64,000 nucleotides of DNA from JAWKOK01 sp963765875 (GCA_963765875.1 CAVXYK010000020.1:120935-184934); one strand, 5' to 3'. Shown: positions 9,717 to 19,466, counted from the first letter of the stretch. Notes: generated from the letters alone by a model not told the origin. Translations and numbers: made by a program.

Positions 9717-9941
9717 TCAAGGATCTTCCTCATCTTCCTCCTCCCATTCCGTGATCTGTCCGGCAAAAAACTCAACCAGCGTCGGCCAATCTCGGAAATG
9801 GCGTGTCTCTCCGCTCAATACGTGTTGGACCCGTCCGCGATATTCTGACGGCTCACCTTCCGGGCAATCGTCTACTGGGCGCTCGGCCCAGACACGTACA
9901 ATAAAGAGATGGGAGTGATCCGACTCCTGGGGCATCGTCAT
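9717..9941 (-). CDS. Small conserved hypothetical protein
   Basis: This 74-residue acidic cytoplasmic protein has the core FIVRVWAERP then YRGRVQHVLSGETRHFRDW, then a hydrophobic helix and a Glu/Asp-rich tail. I recall similar small proteins in Chloroflexota, where they are annotated as hypothetical, but I know no function. Codon use and composition match the neighbours. It sits alone between a repeat block and the BTAD regulator gene. Confidence 0.6.
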   Translation of the reverse strand: MTMPQESDHSHLFIVRVWAERPVDDCPEGEPSEYRGRVQHVLSGETRHFRDWPTLVEFFAGQITEWEEEDEEDP

Positions 9942-10082
9942 AATCCTGTCTTCACCACTTCCGTCTGCAGAACAGCCGAGGTGATTACTGCGACAGTCTG
10001 CTATACAGTCGTTCTGCCTGATATATGGCTACTCTAGCGGGGCGGGCGTTTCAAAAGCGTTCCAAAATGGAAGAACAGCGTT

Positions 10083-13000
10083 TCAATCGGTGGGGAAGGT
10101 CGGGAAACTGACATCAATGCCAGGTCGCGACATGAATTTCTGCTCAGTCACGGCATGCAGGTCAGCGGCTTGCGTTTCGTTCTCTGCCTTGAGGAATCGC
10201 CGGCAGGTTTGGGAGACCCAGTACGCTTCGATGGTGTGGGCGGTGGTTCCCGCGTTTAGGCCTGCTACGATGGAATCGATCATCGATGGCGACGGATGGC
10301 TTCCGTCCAGAATATGGAAGATCCGCACAAGACCGGCTCGCGGTTCAAGGGATCGATTTACTTGTCTCGTTTGCTCGTAGATCGAAAGCGCCTGCTCATA
10401 CGCCCGGCACGCGTCCTGCCACTGCTTCAGCCCTTCGAATGCGTATCCCTGACGAGCGAGCGCATAGGCCCGATCGCGTTGGATGTCGATCCCAACGGCG
10501 ATTGCAAGAGCTGCGTTCGCTTGGTTCAGCGCTTCGTCATATGCACCCCTGATGGCCGAGAGCAGAGCCATTTCACTCATGGTCTTGCCGACGCCCTGGC
10601 GATATCCGATTGTCTCAAAGAGCGCCAGTGCCTCGTCAAGGGTTTGTTGGGCCCCTTCGAACCGGCCCTGGTTGATCAGTGCGTTGCCTCGAAAATTGAG
10701 TGCGAAGGCTTTGTGACGCGTCGATCCGGTCTCCTCTGCGATAGCCAGTGACTCTTGAAATCGCTCCATTGCCAACGCGTCCTTGCCCCGGTGATCGTAG
10801 AGCCTGCCCAGGTTGGTCGATAGCTTGGCGATGTAGGGGCGGTGGCCGATCTTACGTGCCAACTCCAGCCCGGCAGACAGATAGCTCTCCGCAGTCCCAC
10901 CGTCGTCGTCACCCTGCTCGACCAAAAGGTAGCCGAGTTGATTGTTCGCCCAGATCTCGCCTTCGACATCGTCCGCTCGCTTTGCCGCAGCCAACGCCTG
11001 CTCGCAGATCTGATGAGCATCCGAATAGGGGGCGTGGTAGACGTAGAGCGCGCCGAGATGGAGCAAAATCGTGGTCTCCAGTTGTGGCTCGTCAGTCGCA
11101 CGTACAATGTCGAGGCCCTGTCGATAGGCTTCTTCAGAACGGGTATAGTCGCCCCGGTTCCAGAGCGCTGATCCGAGTCGAATCACCCCTTCGGCCTCCA
11201 GTCGGCGGTTGCCGATCCCGGTTGCGCGTACCATGGCCTCCTGTGCGTAGCCAACGGCGCGGTCATAGTCACCTTGGCCTTCGGCGCGTTCGGCGCGCCT
11301 CAGCAGGACCGTGGCTCGTCTACGCTCATCCTCCAGACCATCGGCCAAAGCCATCATTGCCACCAGGTTCTCTTCCTGATCTAGCCTGTTTCCGCGCATA
11401 TGGTGGGCGCGTTCACGCAACCCCAGCAGTGCAAAGGCTGCCGCCGGATCCTCTTCACCGGCTAGGTCCAGCGCCCGAGAGAAGTAGGAAATCGCATCTC
11501 TGTGTGCAAACTGTCGGGCGGCTCGTTCCCCGGCAAGACGGAAGTAACGGCCGGCTGTGGTCCGATTGCCCGCCTCGGCATAGTGATGGGCGAGTTCGGC
11601 GCTCCATTCATCTCTTTTGCCGGCGTAGATGCTCTCAAGCGAAGAAGCGACGGCACGGTGAAAAAAGCGCCGTCGAATGGTTGACAATTCTGCGTAGGCA
11701 ACGTCACGGATGCGGTCATGGGTGAAATCGTAGGCATAGTCGGCTGCATTGACGCCTTGCTCTCTAATGATGCGTTGTCGCCACAGCTCATCCAGGCTCT
11801 GGACAAGCTGATCCTCGTCCAGTTCACTGGCCTGATGCAGGAGGTCGTAGGTGAATGACTTGCCGATGGTCGCAGCAAGCGCGGCCAAGGTGGCAGCGGG
11901 CGGCGTGAGTTGGGCCAACCGTGACTGAATCACGCTGTAGACCTTGAGCGGCAGTGCTGTTGCACTGTCAACCGTTTCGACGCCGGATGATGCAGCCTGT
12001 TGGCCGTGCTCACTCTCCCAGCCGGATAGGCCGGCACGTACCATCTCGACAACGAAGAGCGGGATGCCGCCCGCATCCTGATTCAGCTGCTCCGCCTCGG
12101 CGGGGCGCAGGTCGTTGCCTGCGATCTGGCTTCCCAACAGTTCGGTCTCATCCGCGGAGAGGCGGTGTAGATCAATTTCGACCAGCAGATCGACTCGGCG
12201 CAGATGGTGCGTGAGTTCAGCCAGCGGATGATTGCCAGCCAACTCTTCGTCCCGCGCTGTGCCCAGCAGGAGCAAGGGCGCAGCCGGTTGGTACTGAACC
12301 AGATATTGTAGCCAGGCCAGAGTTTCGCCGTCACACCATTGCAGGTCGTCGAGCCAGAGCAACATCGGCTCCGAGTTGGCGCAGATCACGCGCGCCAGCG
12401 CTTCGAAGAGCCGTAGCCGCTGCCACTCTTCGGCCAGTGGCTGCGGGGTCGGTGTCTGGGGGAAGTCGACCAGGATGTCCGGCAGCAAGCGCGCCAACTC
12501 GCTCAGCCAGATCGGCTCCAGCGAAGCCAGTCGCTTGGTCAACAGGCTGGAACGCAGCCATTCCAGCAGCGGTGCATAGGCAAGGCCTGTCGATGCGGCA
12601 TAGGCCCGTGCGCGTACGGCGTCGATGCCCAGGTGGCTTGTCCAGCGATAGAGCTCCTCCGCCAGCCGTGTCTTGCCGATGCCGGCCTCGCCGCGGATCA
12701 GGACAAACGTGGCTCGACCAAGTGCTGCCGTGCGCCACGCGGCAAAGAGGCGGCGACGTTCCGCCTGGCGACCGATCAATTGGCCGCTTTCAACGGCATG
12801 GTCAGACGGCTCGCTGCCGGCGACAACTGGTTGTTCCACCTTGAGCAGCCGCTGGTAGAGCGCTTTCGTCTCGCTATGGGGCTCCACGCCCAACTCGCGC
12901 TCCAACTCCGAGGCGCAGGCGTGATAGACGCGCAGGGCGTTGGCACGGTCGCCGCTCAACGCGTGTAGTTGCATCAGTGAACGGTATGGCCGCTCGCGCA

Positions 13001-13577
13001 GCGAATCCTCGCGCAGTAGCATTTCGCCGTAGTCGATGGCTGCGCGGTAGTCGCCTTCGTTTTCGAGCAAATCCATTCGCTGTTCGATGGCGCTCAGGTA
13101 GCCTTGGCGAAGCTGTTCACGAACGGCCAGAATCCAGTCATCGTAGCAACCGGGCAACAGGTTCCCCCGATAAAGAACGATCGCCGCCTCCAACGCTTCG
13201 TGTGCGCGCTGGGGCTGATCCGACTGAATGGAGCGATGTGCCTTTCCCAGTTGTTCGTCGAAGCGGTTGACGTCCAGTTCATAGCTGCCGTCTAGGCGCC
13301 ACGTAACGGTGTGGTCGCTACGTTCCAGAAACTCCTCGTGTTGTGGGAAGGCATTGCGCAGGCTGTGGAAGAGGCCGCGCAGATTGGTGCGGGCCTGTTT
13401 TTCCGAGGAGTCGGGCCAGAACAAGAATGCCAGCTGAGTCGCCGAGATCTGCTGACCGGCATGCAGCAACAGATAGCCCATCAGCGAGCGCATGCGCTTG
13501 GTCTGAAGACCGGTTACGACTTCGCCGTCGTAGATGAATTGACATTCGCCCAGAAAGCGGATGGAAAGTTTTGTCAT
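10083..13577 (-). CDS. BTAD-type transcriptional regulator with AAA ATPase and TPR repeats
   Basis: This is a giant one-component regulator of about 1164 residues from the ATG at 13577. The frame opens 39 codons earlier, but MTKLSIRFLG is where family proteins begin. In order it has an OmpR-type winged helix (about 1-95; SATQLAFLFWPD is typical), a bacterial transcriptional activation domain (about 96-245), and an AAA_16/NB-ARC-like ATPase with P-loop GEAGIGKTR near residue 297 and LLWLDDLQWCD as Walker B. A long all-helical C-terminal half of TPR repeats follows. Such SARP/MalT-like proteins sense a ligand through the TPRs and activate promoters. The target is unknown; the gene is divergent from the DUF1269-like gene, with 128 bases between. 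Confidence 0.85.
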   Translation of the reverse strand: MTKLSIRFLGECQFIYDGEVVTGLQTKRMRSLMGYLLLHAGQQISATQLAFLFWPDSSEKQARTNLRGLFHSLRNAFPQHEEFLERSDHTVTWRLDGSYELDVNRFDEQLGKAHRSIQSDQPQRAHEALEAAIVLYRGNLLPGCYDDWILAVREQLRQGYLSAIEQRMDLLENEGDYRAAIDYGEMLLREDSLRERPYRSLMQLHALSGDRANALRVYHACASELERELGVEPHSETKALYQRLLKVEQPVVAGSEPSDHAVESGQLIGRQAERRRLFAAWRTAALGRATFVLIRGEAGIGKTRLAEELYRWTSHLGIDAVRARAYAASTGLAYAPLLEWLRSSLLTKRLASLEPIWLSELARLLPDILVDFPQTPTPQPLAEEWQRLRLFEALARVICANSEPMLLWLDDLQWCDGETLAWLQYLVQYQPAAPLLLLGTARDEELAGNHPLAELTHHLRRVDLLVEIDLHRLSADETELLGSQIAGNDLRPAEAEQLNQDAGGIPLFVVEMVRAGLSGWESEHGQQAASSGVETVDSATALPLKVYSVIQSRLAQLTPPAATLAALAATIGKSFTYDLLHQASELDEDQLVQSLDELWRQRIIREQGVNAADYAYDFTHDRIRDVAYAELSTIRRRFFHRAVASSLESIYAGKRDEWSAELAHHYAEAGNRTTAGRYFRLAGERAARQFAHRDAISYFSRALDLAGEEDPAAAFALLGLRERAHHMRGNRLDQEENLVAMMALADGLEDERRRATVLLRRAERAEGQGDYDRAVGYAQEAMVRATGIGNRRLEAEGVIRLGSALWNRGDYTRSEEAYRQGLDIVRATDEPQLETTILLHLGALYVYHAPYSDAHQICEQALAAAKRADDVEGEIWANNQLGYLLVEQGDDDGGTAESYLSAGLELARKIGHRPYIAKLSTNLGRLYDHRGKDALAMERFQESLAIAEETGSTRHKAFALNFRGNALINQGRFEGAQQTLDEALALFETIGYRQGVGKTMSEMALLSAIRGAYDEALNQANAALAIAVGIDIQRDRAYALARQGYAFEGLKQWQDACRAYEQALSIYEQTRQVNRSLEPRAGLVRIFHILDGSHPSPSMIDSIVAGLNAGTTAHTIEAYWVSQTCRRFLKAENETQAADLHAVTEQKFMSRPGIDVSFPTFPTD

Positions 13578-13705
13578 ATGCAACTTGATCGAAGCTTGGA
13601 AACCGTTGACATCAGCGGGCGTTGTGGACAATACTACAATGCGGTCGGCATCTGACCGCCGCTGAATTATACGCATTGAACAACAAAACAACAACGGAGT
13701 TTTCC

Positions 13706-14242
13706 ATGCCTAGCCGCCAACAGACTCTTAACGACCACGCCTTGCTGCTTTATGCCTTCGACGACCCCAATCGGGGCGACAAAGTGTTGCACAAAGTTCG
13801 CAATCAGAGCACGCTGGCCATGCTCGACATCATCGCCGAGGCCAGCATCCGCCACGATGCAGATGGCCAGGTCCACTATCACATGACGGACACAGGCGCG
13901 CGTGGCATGCTCTCTTCGGCAACAGACGCGGGTGCACAGGTGCCGGGCGCCAGTTTCACGACCTTCGCGGTCACCAGTGCGGCCGGAGCGATCTTTGCGG
14001 GCATCAAAGGTCGGCGTGCCAAGAAGAACCTGGCGACCGCCAAGCTGGAGCAGATGGCCGACGCACTGCCGCCCAACAGCTCAGCCTTCGTGATCTTGGC
14101 AAGCAAGGAGACCATCGCCAAGGTGCCGGATCGCATGAAGGCATTCACCGATGCCAGGGTCGTCCATCTCTCCCTCACTAAGGATCTTCACACCGGGGAT
14201 CTTCATGCTGAGGTACAACAGCTTCTGGCCGAAATCCAGTAG
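13706..14242 (+). CDS. DUF1269-like protein
   Basis: This 178-residue protein starts at an ATG preceded by CGGAGT; the longer open frame upstream has no ribosome binding site. It has the DUF1269 layout: an N-terminal alpha/beta part (ALLLYAFDD... VHYHMTDTG), a glycine/alanine-rich hydrophobic segment (SAAGAIFAGI), then PPNSSAFVILAS and a final RVVHLSLT strand. The family is of unknown function. The usual glycine-zipper segment is short here, so membrane association is uncertain. It lies nine bases before the MFS gene and is probably cotranscribed with it. Confidence 0.6.
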   Translation: MPSRQQTLNDHALLLYAFDDPNRGDKVLHKVRNQSTLAMLDIIAEASIRHDADGQVHYHMTDTGARGMLSSATDAGAQVPGASFTTFAVTSAAGAIFAGIKGRRAKKNLATAKLEQMADALPPNSSAFVILASKETIAKVPDRMKAFTDARVVHLSLTKDLHTGDLHAEVQQLLAEIQ

Positions 14243-14251
14243 CGCCAACCG

Positions 14252-15496
14252 ATGATAACAGCCAAAACGGCAGCCCCGTCCGACTCGCGCCTGTTCACCC
14301 AGATCGCGGCCGGGACGCTGGCGCGCACCGTGCTCAACACGAGCCGTCGCTTCATCTACCCCTTTGCACCGGTCATCAGCCGCGGCCTGGGCGTGCCCAT
14401 CACCACCGTGAGCGGCCTGTTGGCCGTCAACCAGGCGGCCGGACTACTCAGCCCCTTCTTTGGTCCGGTCAGCGACCGCATGGGCTACCGCTTCACCATG
14501 TTGCTCGGCCTGGGACTGGTGGCCGGGGCCATGCTGGCCGCCGGGCTTGTCCCGATCTATGCGGTGCTGGTCATCGCCCTCTTCTGCGCGGGCATGGGGC
14601 GAGACATCTACGACCCGGCCCTGCAGGCCTTTGCCGGGCAGAATGTGCCCTACGCCTACCGCGGCCGCGTCATCGGCCTGATCGAAATGAGCTGGTCGGC
14701 CTCCTCACTCATCGGCATTCCGTTGATCGGCCTGCTCATCGACCGGCAGGGCTGGCGCTCGCCCTTCCTGGTGCTGGGCATGGTCTGTCTGGGGCTAATG
14801 TTGCTGATGGGCGCGTTGATCCCGGCTCACGCCGGGCGTAAGCCCAGGGTCGGGCTGGCAGGGGACATACTTCAGCGCTGGCAGCAGCTCTTTCACACGC
14901 CACGGGCCATGGGCATGCTGATCTTCGCCTTCGCCATCAACATGGCCAATGACGTGCTCTTCGTCGTCTACGGCGTCTGGCTTGAGGGGTCGTTCGGCCT
15001 GACCGTGGTGGCCCTGGGTGTGACGACCATTGTCATCGGCGTGGCCGAACTGGGCGGCGAGGGGATCACCGTGGTGCTGGCCGACCGCATTGGCCTGGGG
15101 CGGGCGGTGACCGGCAGCCTGGCCCTCAGCGCGCTGGCCTACGTCCTCTTTCCCTTCTTCGCGTCGAACCTGAACTCGGCCCTGGCAGCCCTCTTCCTCG
15201 TCTTCCTGATCTTCGAGTTCAACATCGTCTGCGCCATCTCCCTCTTCACCGAGGTCCTGCCCGACGCCCGTGCCACCATGATGTCGGGCTACAAGGCCGC
15301 AGCGGGTTTGGGACGAGTGATCGGTGCGCTGATCGGCATCCCCATCCTGCTGGCGACCGGCATAACCGGCGTTGGCCTGACCGCGGGTCTCATCTGCCTG
15401 CTGGGCCTGGCCGCGCTGGTCTGGGCGTTGCGGCGCTGGCGGGAGGATGAACAGTCGGCTGTGCTGGCCGCAGGGGCGTACCAGATTCCTGAGTGA
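14252..15496 (+). CDS. MFS transporter
   Basis: This 414-residue integral membrane protein has about twelve hydrophobic segments and a cytoplasmic loop near the middle (about 195-225). The loop after helix 2 (GPVSDRMGYR) is the major facilitator superfamily signature, and RQGWRSPFLVLG is typical of MFS drug/sugar-type members. It is a proton-coupled secondary transporter; nothing in sequence or context gives its substrate. It follows the DUF1269-like gene closely and is followed by repeats, not by another gene. Confidence 0.85.
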   Translation: MITAKTAAPSDSRLFTQIAAGTLARTVLNTSRRFIYPFAPVISRGLGVPITTVSGLLAVNQAAGLLSPFFGPVSDRMGYRFTMLLGLGLVAGAMLAAGLVPIYAVLVIALFCAGMGRDIYDPALQAFAGQNVPYAYRGRVIGLIEMSWSASSLIGIPLIGLLIDRQGWRSPFLVLGMVCLGLMLLMGALIPAHAGRKPRVGLAGDILQRWQQLFHTPRAMGMLIFAFAINMANDVLFVVYGVWLEGSFGLTVVALGVTTIVIGVAELGGEGITVVLADRIGLGRAVTGSLALSALAYVLFPFFASNLNSALAALFLVFLIFEFNIVCAISLFTEVLPDARATMMSGYKAAAGLGRVIGALIGIPILLATGITGVGLTAGLICLLGLAALVWALRRWREDEQSAVLAAGAYQIPE

Positions 15497-15513
15497 TGTT
15501 CCGGGAACGGCTT

Positions 15514-15812
15514 CACTATTGACTTCGGCGGTTGAAGGCATACCCGATTCTGAGATGGCCTTGCACTGCAAAGCTGTGCAAGGCCAAAGGAATACCATTC
15601 CGTCCTACGGGAAATGCGACTGCTCCTTGTAGGTCGGAATGCCATTCCGACCAGCCCAGCCCAGCCACTATTGACTTCGACAGTTGAACGGATACCCGAT
15701 CGTGAGAAGGCCTTGCACCGCATTGCTGTGCAAGGCCAGACGGAATACCATTCCGTCCTACGGTAAATGCGGCTGCTCCTTGTAGGCTGGAATGGCATTC
15801 TGGCCAGCCCAA
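15514..15812. repeat. Tandem 152-base repeat with internal palindromes
   Basis: Two units start at 15514 and 15666 with CACTATTGACTTCG. Each carries a CCTTGCAC/GTGCAAGG hairpin, then GGAATACCATTCCGTCCTACGG and then a GGAATGNCATTC palindrome. Alternating palindromes with a fixed period recall REP/BIME-type elements. The 445-base gap after the MFS gene holds only this. Long antisense reading frames here are by-products of the repeat. Confidence 0.75.
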
Positions 15813-15942
15813 CTAGCCTTGCCAAACGGGCATCGCGTCCTGAAATTGGGATGCTTGGCTGGCCGCAACGCCCGTTGACAATCAGCGACGACGGTACTAT
15901 TCTTACAATTAACTGTACCTGCTAATCCAGAGGAAACCTGAT

Positions 15943-16215
15943 ATGCCCCCGGTATCACATCCGTTCAAGAAGGGTGCGCTTGTCGTCCTGATGAATTACA
16001 ACGACCACGCGCCTCCTCACGTACATGTTCGCTATCAGAATGATGTGCGAAGTTATCGACTTGAGATAGGAAGCAGGCGGTGGATGAGACCAGGGCGAGA
16101 GCTGCCGCGGTCGTTGAGCCGGCTGATCGAAGCTTGGGTCGAAGCGCATGAGCAGGAGTTATTGGAGCAATGGGAAAACGCCCGCCACGGCCGGCGCATT
16201 TCGATAGTGGGGTAA
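15943..16215 (+). CDS. DUF4160 protein (paired with DUF2442)
   Basis: This 90-residue protein has the DUF4160 core: a short strand, NYNDHAPPHVHVRY and a C-terminal helix rich in Trp and Glu. A second gene of the DUF2442 class begins two bases after its stop. DUF4160/DUF2442 pairs are common mobile two-gene units in bacteria and are often listed among toxin-antitoxin-like modules, but I know no biochemical role. The island context (NACHT, VapBC) fits an accessory or defence function. Confidence 0.8.
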   Translation: MPPVSHPFKKGALVVLMNYNDHAPPHVHVRYQNDVRSYRLEIGSRRWMRPGRELPRSLSRLIEAWVEAHEQELLEQWENARHGRRISIVG

Positions 16216-16217
16216 CA

Positions 16218-16619
16218 ATGAACTGGCAAGAGTGGATTGAACTGGCCGACAATGAGGCCATCTGGTTCGACTATGAAGAGCCGGGGCTTAGTGAAGCGGA
16301 ATACCGTCACGATCATGTGCTTCGTCTTTTCTTCAACGAAGGCTCAGGCATCGCCGTCTTTGACCTGGATTTCTACCCGCTCTTTGTCGAACAGAATCCC
16401 GGCGGCGTGTTCCAAGTGCTCGCCGATAAGCGCAGATTCCGCATCGTGCGTGGAGAGTATGCCCTGATCTGGCCCAATCCGGTGACCGGCGAGTACGATG
16501 AGAATTCCGTCGATCTGGCGCCCGAATGTGTGCGTTATTTCTGTGAAAAGTATGGGAAGCCGCTGAAAGCGACTCGCCGTCCACTGCTTGACCACGTCTC
16601 TCACTTTCAGAAAGCCTGA
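16218..16619 (+). CDS. DUF2442 protein (partner of DUF4160)
   Basis: This 133-residue protein was placed at the ATG at 16218, directly after the DUF4160 stop; an in-frame upstream ATG would overlap that gene by 46 bases. It has a DUF2442-like pattern: an N-terminal acidic segment, HDHVLRLFFNEGSGIAVFDL, then IVRGEYALIWPN and DLAPECVRYFCEK. DUF2442 domains are small antitoxin- or adaptor-like folds. It is translationally coupled to the gene before it, and the NACHT gene starts six bases after its stop, so all three may share one transcript. Confidence 0.7.
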   Translation: MNWQEWIELADNEAIWFDYEEPGLSEAEYRHDHVLRLFFNEGSGIAVFDLDFYPLFVEQNPGGVFQVLADKRRFRIVRGEYALIWPNPVTGEYDENSVDLAPECVRYFCEKYGKPLKATRRPLLDHVSHFQKA

Positions 16620-16624
16620 TCGGC

Positions 16625-18798
16625 ATGACCCCAATTGTAGCCACATTCCTCTGGCTGGCAGACAAATTCGGCAAAGACGCCATCGAGTCCGGCGTGCAAC
16701 TGGGCTGGGACGCGGCCCGCTGGCAACGCGCCGCTCGCAAGTATGCCGACAAGATCGAGTGCGACTACGGCCGGCTGCCCATCTTCGGCAAAGACCGCTA
16801 CGTGCCCATCGACGAGATCTACACCTACGTCCACGTCCTTGGCCAGCTCGATGCCTTCCACCAGTTTGCCGAGGAGAAGCTCTCCGAACTCTATGTGCGC
16901 CGTGACCTGCGCTACGACCCTGACAAGCGGCAGAACGGCTGGCCCATGGTGGCCGACGGCAAGGATCTCTTCATCCTGGGCGATCCGGGTGCGGGAAGAC
17001 CACCTTTCTCAAGATGGCTGCCATCAAGGCCGCACGCGGCGAGCTACGTCGCCAGGACGACGCGCCGACACGAATCCCCATCTTCATCGCCCTGCGCCAA
17101 CATGCGCGCACGGACCGTTCGCTCTACGAGTCGGTCAAGCATGAGTTGAACGTCTGCGGCTTTCCCGAGGCCGATACGATCGTTGATTTCCTGCTGCGCT
17201 CGGGCCGGGCATTGCTGCTCTGGGATGCGCTGGATGAGGTCGCCACCGACGACGATCAGCGCAGCACCCTGGTGGCCGAGATGCACGACTTCATGCGCAA
17301 GTATGATAAGTGCCAAGATGTGATCTCCTGCCGCATCGCCGCCGCCGACTACACCTTTCACGAACGCCGTCTGCGCTATGTGAAGATGGCCCCTTTCAGC
17401 GACAACCAGATCGAACGGTACTTAGAGAGGTGGTTTGGCGACAAGACCGAGCTGGCCGCCGATGCCTTCACAGAACTGCAGGAAGAGCGCCACCAGGGGC
17501 TGCGCGAGCTGGCGCGCACCCCCATCCTGTTGACACTGCTGGCCATCGCCTACGAGGAGACCCTCTCCTTCCCCTCGCGGCGTGTCGACATCTACTATCA
17601 GGCCATTGAAGCCCTGCTGCGCAAGTGGGACGCCGACCGGGGTATCCGCCGTGGACAGGAGGTCTACGCAGGGCTGGAGTTGGGCTACAAGTGGGATCTG
17701 ATGACCGAAGTGGCTGCCGATGCCTTCAACAACGGCGAATATCTGCTGACCCGGCAGGAGTGGGGCGAGCGCATTCGCGACTTTCTGGAAGCGCTGCCCG
17801 ACATCAGCCCCGGCGTGGACGGCGGTCTGGTACTCGATTCTATGGCCGAACGCCATGGCCTCTTTGTACAGCAAACGCCCCGGCTCTATTCGCTGCCTCA
17901 TCTCTCTTTTCAGGAATATTTCACAGCCCGCGATATCAAGGAGAACATTCAGCATAGCAGTCTGGACCGGCTGCTGGACCACGTGGGCGAGGATCAGTGG
18001 CGCGAGATATTCCTGTTGACCGCGAGTTCGCTGCGCCGCAAAGACGCAGCGAACTTCTTTGACCTCTTTGTCACTCGGCTGGACCGGACAGTTGCGAATA
18101 TCCTGCCGATCCAGCAACACCTGGGATGGGCTCAGTGGAAGGCGGAAATGGCGGTTGTCCATATGAAACCGGCCTATAGGCTGATTTCATTGCGCGCATG
18201 GTATCTTGCCCTAGCCCCCGTCCGCTCCTACGCCGACGATGCCCGCTCCCTCGCTTCCGCCCTCGACCGCGTCCGCGTCTTCGCCCGCATCCTAGACCCC
18301 GCCCTCGACCGCGCCCTCGCTCTAGACAGCGCCCTCGACCTCGTCCTCGAACGCACCCTCGACTTCAACATCAACTCCGCCCTCGATAGCACCCTCGTCC
18401 GCGCCCTCGACAGCGCCCGCACCCTCGCCTTCGACAGTGCCCTCGACGGCGTCAAGAAACGATCCGAAGGATTTGGGTTTGGGGAGTTGCGCGGTGCGCT
18501 GGATAAATTGATCATTCCGTCAGAGGACGCGCCGCGGGAAGAGTGGACGGCTTTCGAGAATCGGCTAGTAGAGACGGTTGAGGCATTTCGTGATTTTTCA
18601 GGCGTCCGCTATTTGCAGCAGGCAGATGAGCAGGATGAAAAGCGACTGGCCAAAATCTACCGAAACACAAGAAGTGCTGAAATCTATGCAAATTATCTGC
18701 GGGGCACGGCTCTGCTGATCGACTGCCTGGCACTGGTGACGGTCGCCAATCGCCGCGAGATCGAGGAGCGGTTGCTCTTGCCGGCGAACTCGACTTAG
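16625..18798 (+). CDS. NACHT (STAND) NTPase, frameshifted inside Walker A
   Basis: Two overlapping frames form one protein of about 724 residues. The first (16625-17149) gives an N-terminal helical domain and runs up to LFILGDPGAG. The second (start codon at 17014) continues with the rest of a NACHT ATPase: LLLWDALDEV is Walker B, SCRIAAADY sensor 1, PILLTLLAIAYEE the winged-helix entry, and LSFQEYFTARDI the classic NACHT end. One base is missing near 16996, where GCGGGAAGACC should encode GKT. A long helical repeat domain follows. Bacterial NACHT proteins include anti-phage sensors, and the island context fits that. It is either an inactivated gene or a consensus error. Confidence 0.75.
18225..18450 (+). 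repeat. Coding low-complexity repeat in the NACHT C-terminus
   Basis: The DNA is a C-rich array of GCCCTCGACCGC-like units. In frame it gives an ALDRALALDSALDL-type helix with Ala, Leu, Asp and Arg at regular spacing. Other frames give arginine/proline-rich shadows. Such repetitive helical tails are familiar in NACHT proteins of cyanobacteria and relatives. Slippage in this array would change the length of the sensor domain. Confidence 0.7.
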
Positions 18799-18891
18799 GC
18801 AAACAGGGTGCAGATCGATCATTGATCCTGCGGCAGGTTTCTGATAGAATCAATCTACGTGCTACGCTTGAGTGTTCGATAAGGAGATCGT

Positions 18892-19098
18892 GTGGATACT
18901 GTAACTGTGTCACCCAAGTTTCAGGTTGTCATCCCAGCGGCTGTCCGTAAAGCCCATGATATTCAACCAGGGCAGAAAATCCAGGTGATCTCCTATGGAG
19001 ATCGCATTGAATTGATTCCACTTCGCCCCATGCGCGAAATGCGCGGCTTCGTGCGTGGCATCGATACACAGATAGAACGCGAGCCGGATCGTATATGA
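18892..19098 (+). CDS. AbrB/MazE-family antitoxin (VapB type)
   Basis: This 68-residue swapped-hairpin DNA-binding protein begins at a GTG five bases after AAGGAG. MDTVTVSPKFQVVIPAAVRK is the SpoVT/AbrB fold, followed by PGQKIQVISYGDRIELIP. The C-terminal tail (RGIDTQIEREPDR) would bind and neutralise the toxin. The stop overlaps the next start by four bases (ATGA), as is usual for VapBC operons. The antitoxin-toxin complex normally represses its own promoter. Confidence 0.85.
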   Translation: MDTVTVSPKFQVVIPAAVRKAHDIQPGQKIQVISYGDRIELIPLRPMREMRGFVRGIDTQIEREPDRI

Positions 19099-19466
19099 AT
19101 GTTGTTGATTCCTCTGGATGGCTTGAGTTCTTCGGTGATGATGTCAATGCCGACTTTTTCGCTGATGCCATCGAAGATGTCGATTCACTCATTGTTCCGG
19201 CGATCGTGATCTACGAAGTCTTTAAGCGCATCCTGCTTCAGCGCGGCGAAAACGAGGCGCTAAAGGCGGCAGCACATATGCAACAAGGCCATGTCGTAGT
19301 CCTTGACGACACCCTCGCTATGATGGCCGCCAAAATCTCAAGCGATCATCAACTCCCAATGGCGGACAGCATTATCTTGGCAAGCGCCCGAGTCCACAAG
19401 GCAATTATCTGGACGCAGGATGCTGATTTCAAATTATTCCCCGGTGTTCAATACATCAAGAAATGA
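19095..19466 (+). CDS. vapC: PIN-domain toxin (VapC type)
   Basis: This 123-residue PIN-domain ribonuclease has the acidic metal-binding residues in place: Asp5 (VVDSSGW), Glu41 (VIYEVFKR), the Asp in LPMADSIILA and the Asp in WTQDADF. VapC toxins cleave tRNA or rRNA using magnesium. It is translationally coupled to the antitoxin by a four-base overlap. Length and motifs are complete, so the pair looks functional. Confidence 0.85.
   Translation: MNVVDSSGWLEFFGDDVNADFFADAIEDVDSLIVPAIVIYEVFKRILLQRGENEALKAAAHMQQGHVVVLDDTLAMMAAKISSDHQLPMADSIILASARVHKAIIWTQDADFKLFPGVQYIKK

Noticed and set aside
15289..15825. Antisense frame across the MFS end and the tandem repeat
   Set aside because: It repeats itself because the DNA repeats; there is no start signal or family.
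16990..17010. Programmed ribosomal frameshift in the NACHT gene
   Set aside because: No slippery heptamer or downstream pseudoknot was evident at the break; error or mutation is simpler.
18198..18389. Arginine/proline-rich reading frame resembling a cationic peptide
   Set aside because: It is the shifted frame of the C-rich repeat inside the NACHT gene; it has no ribosome binding site and is explained by the repeat.
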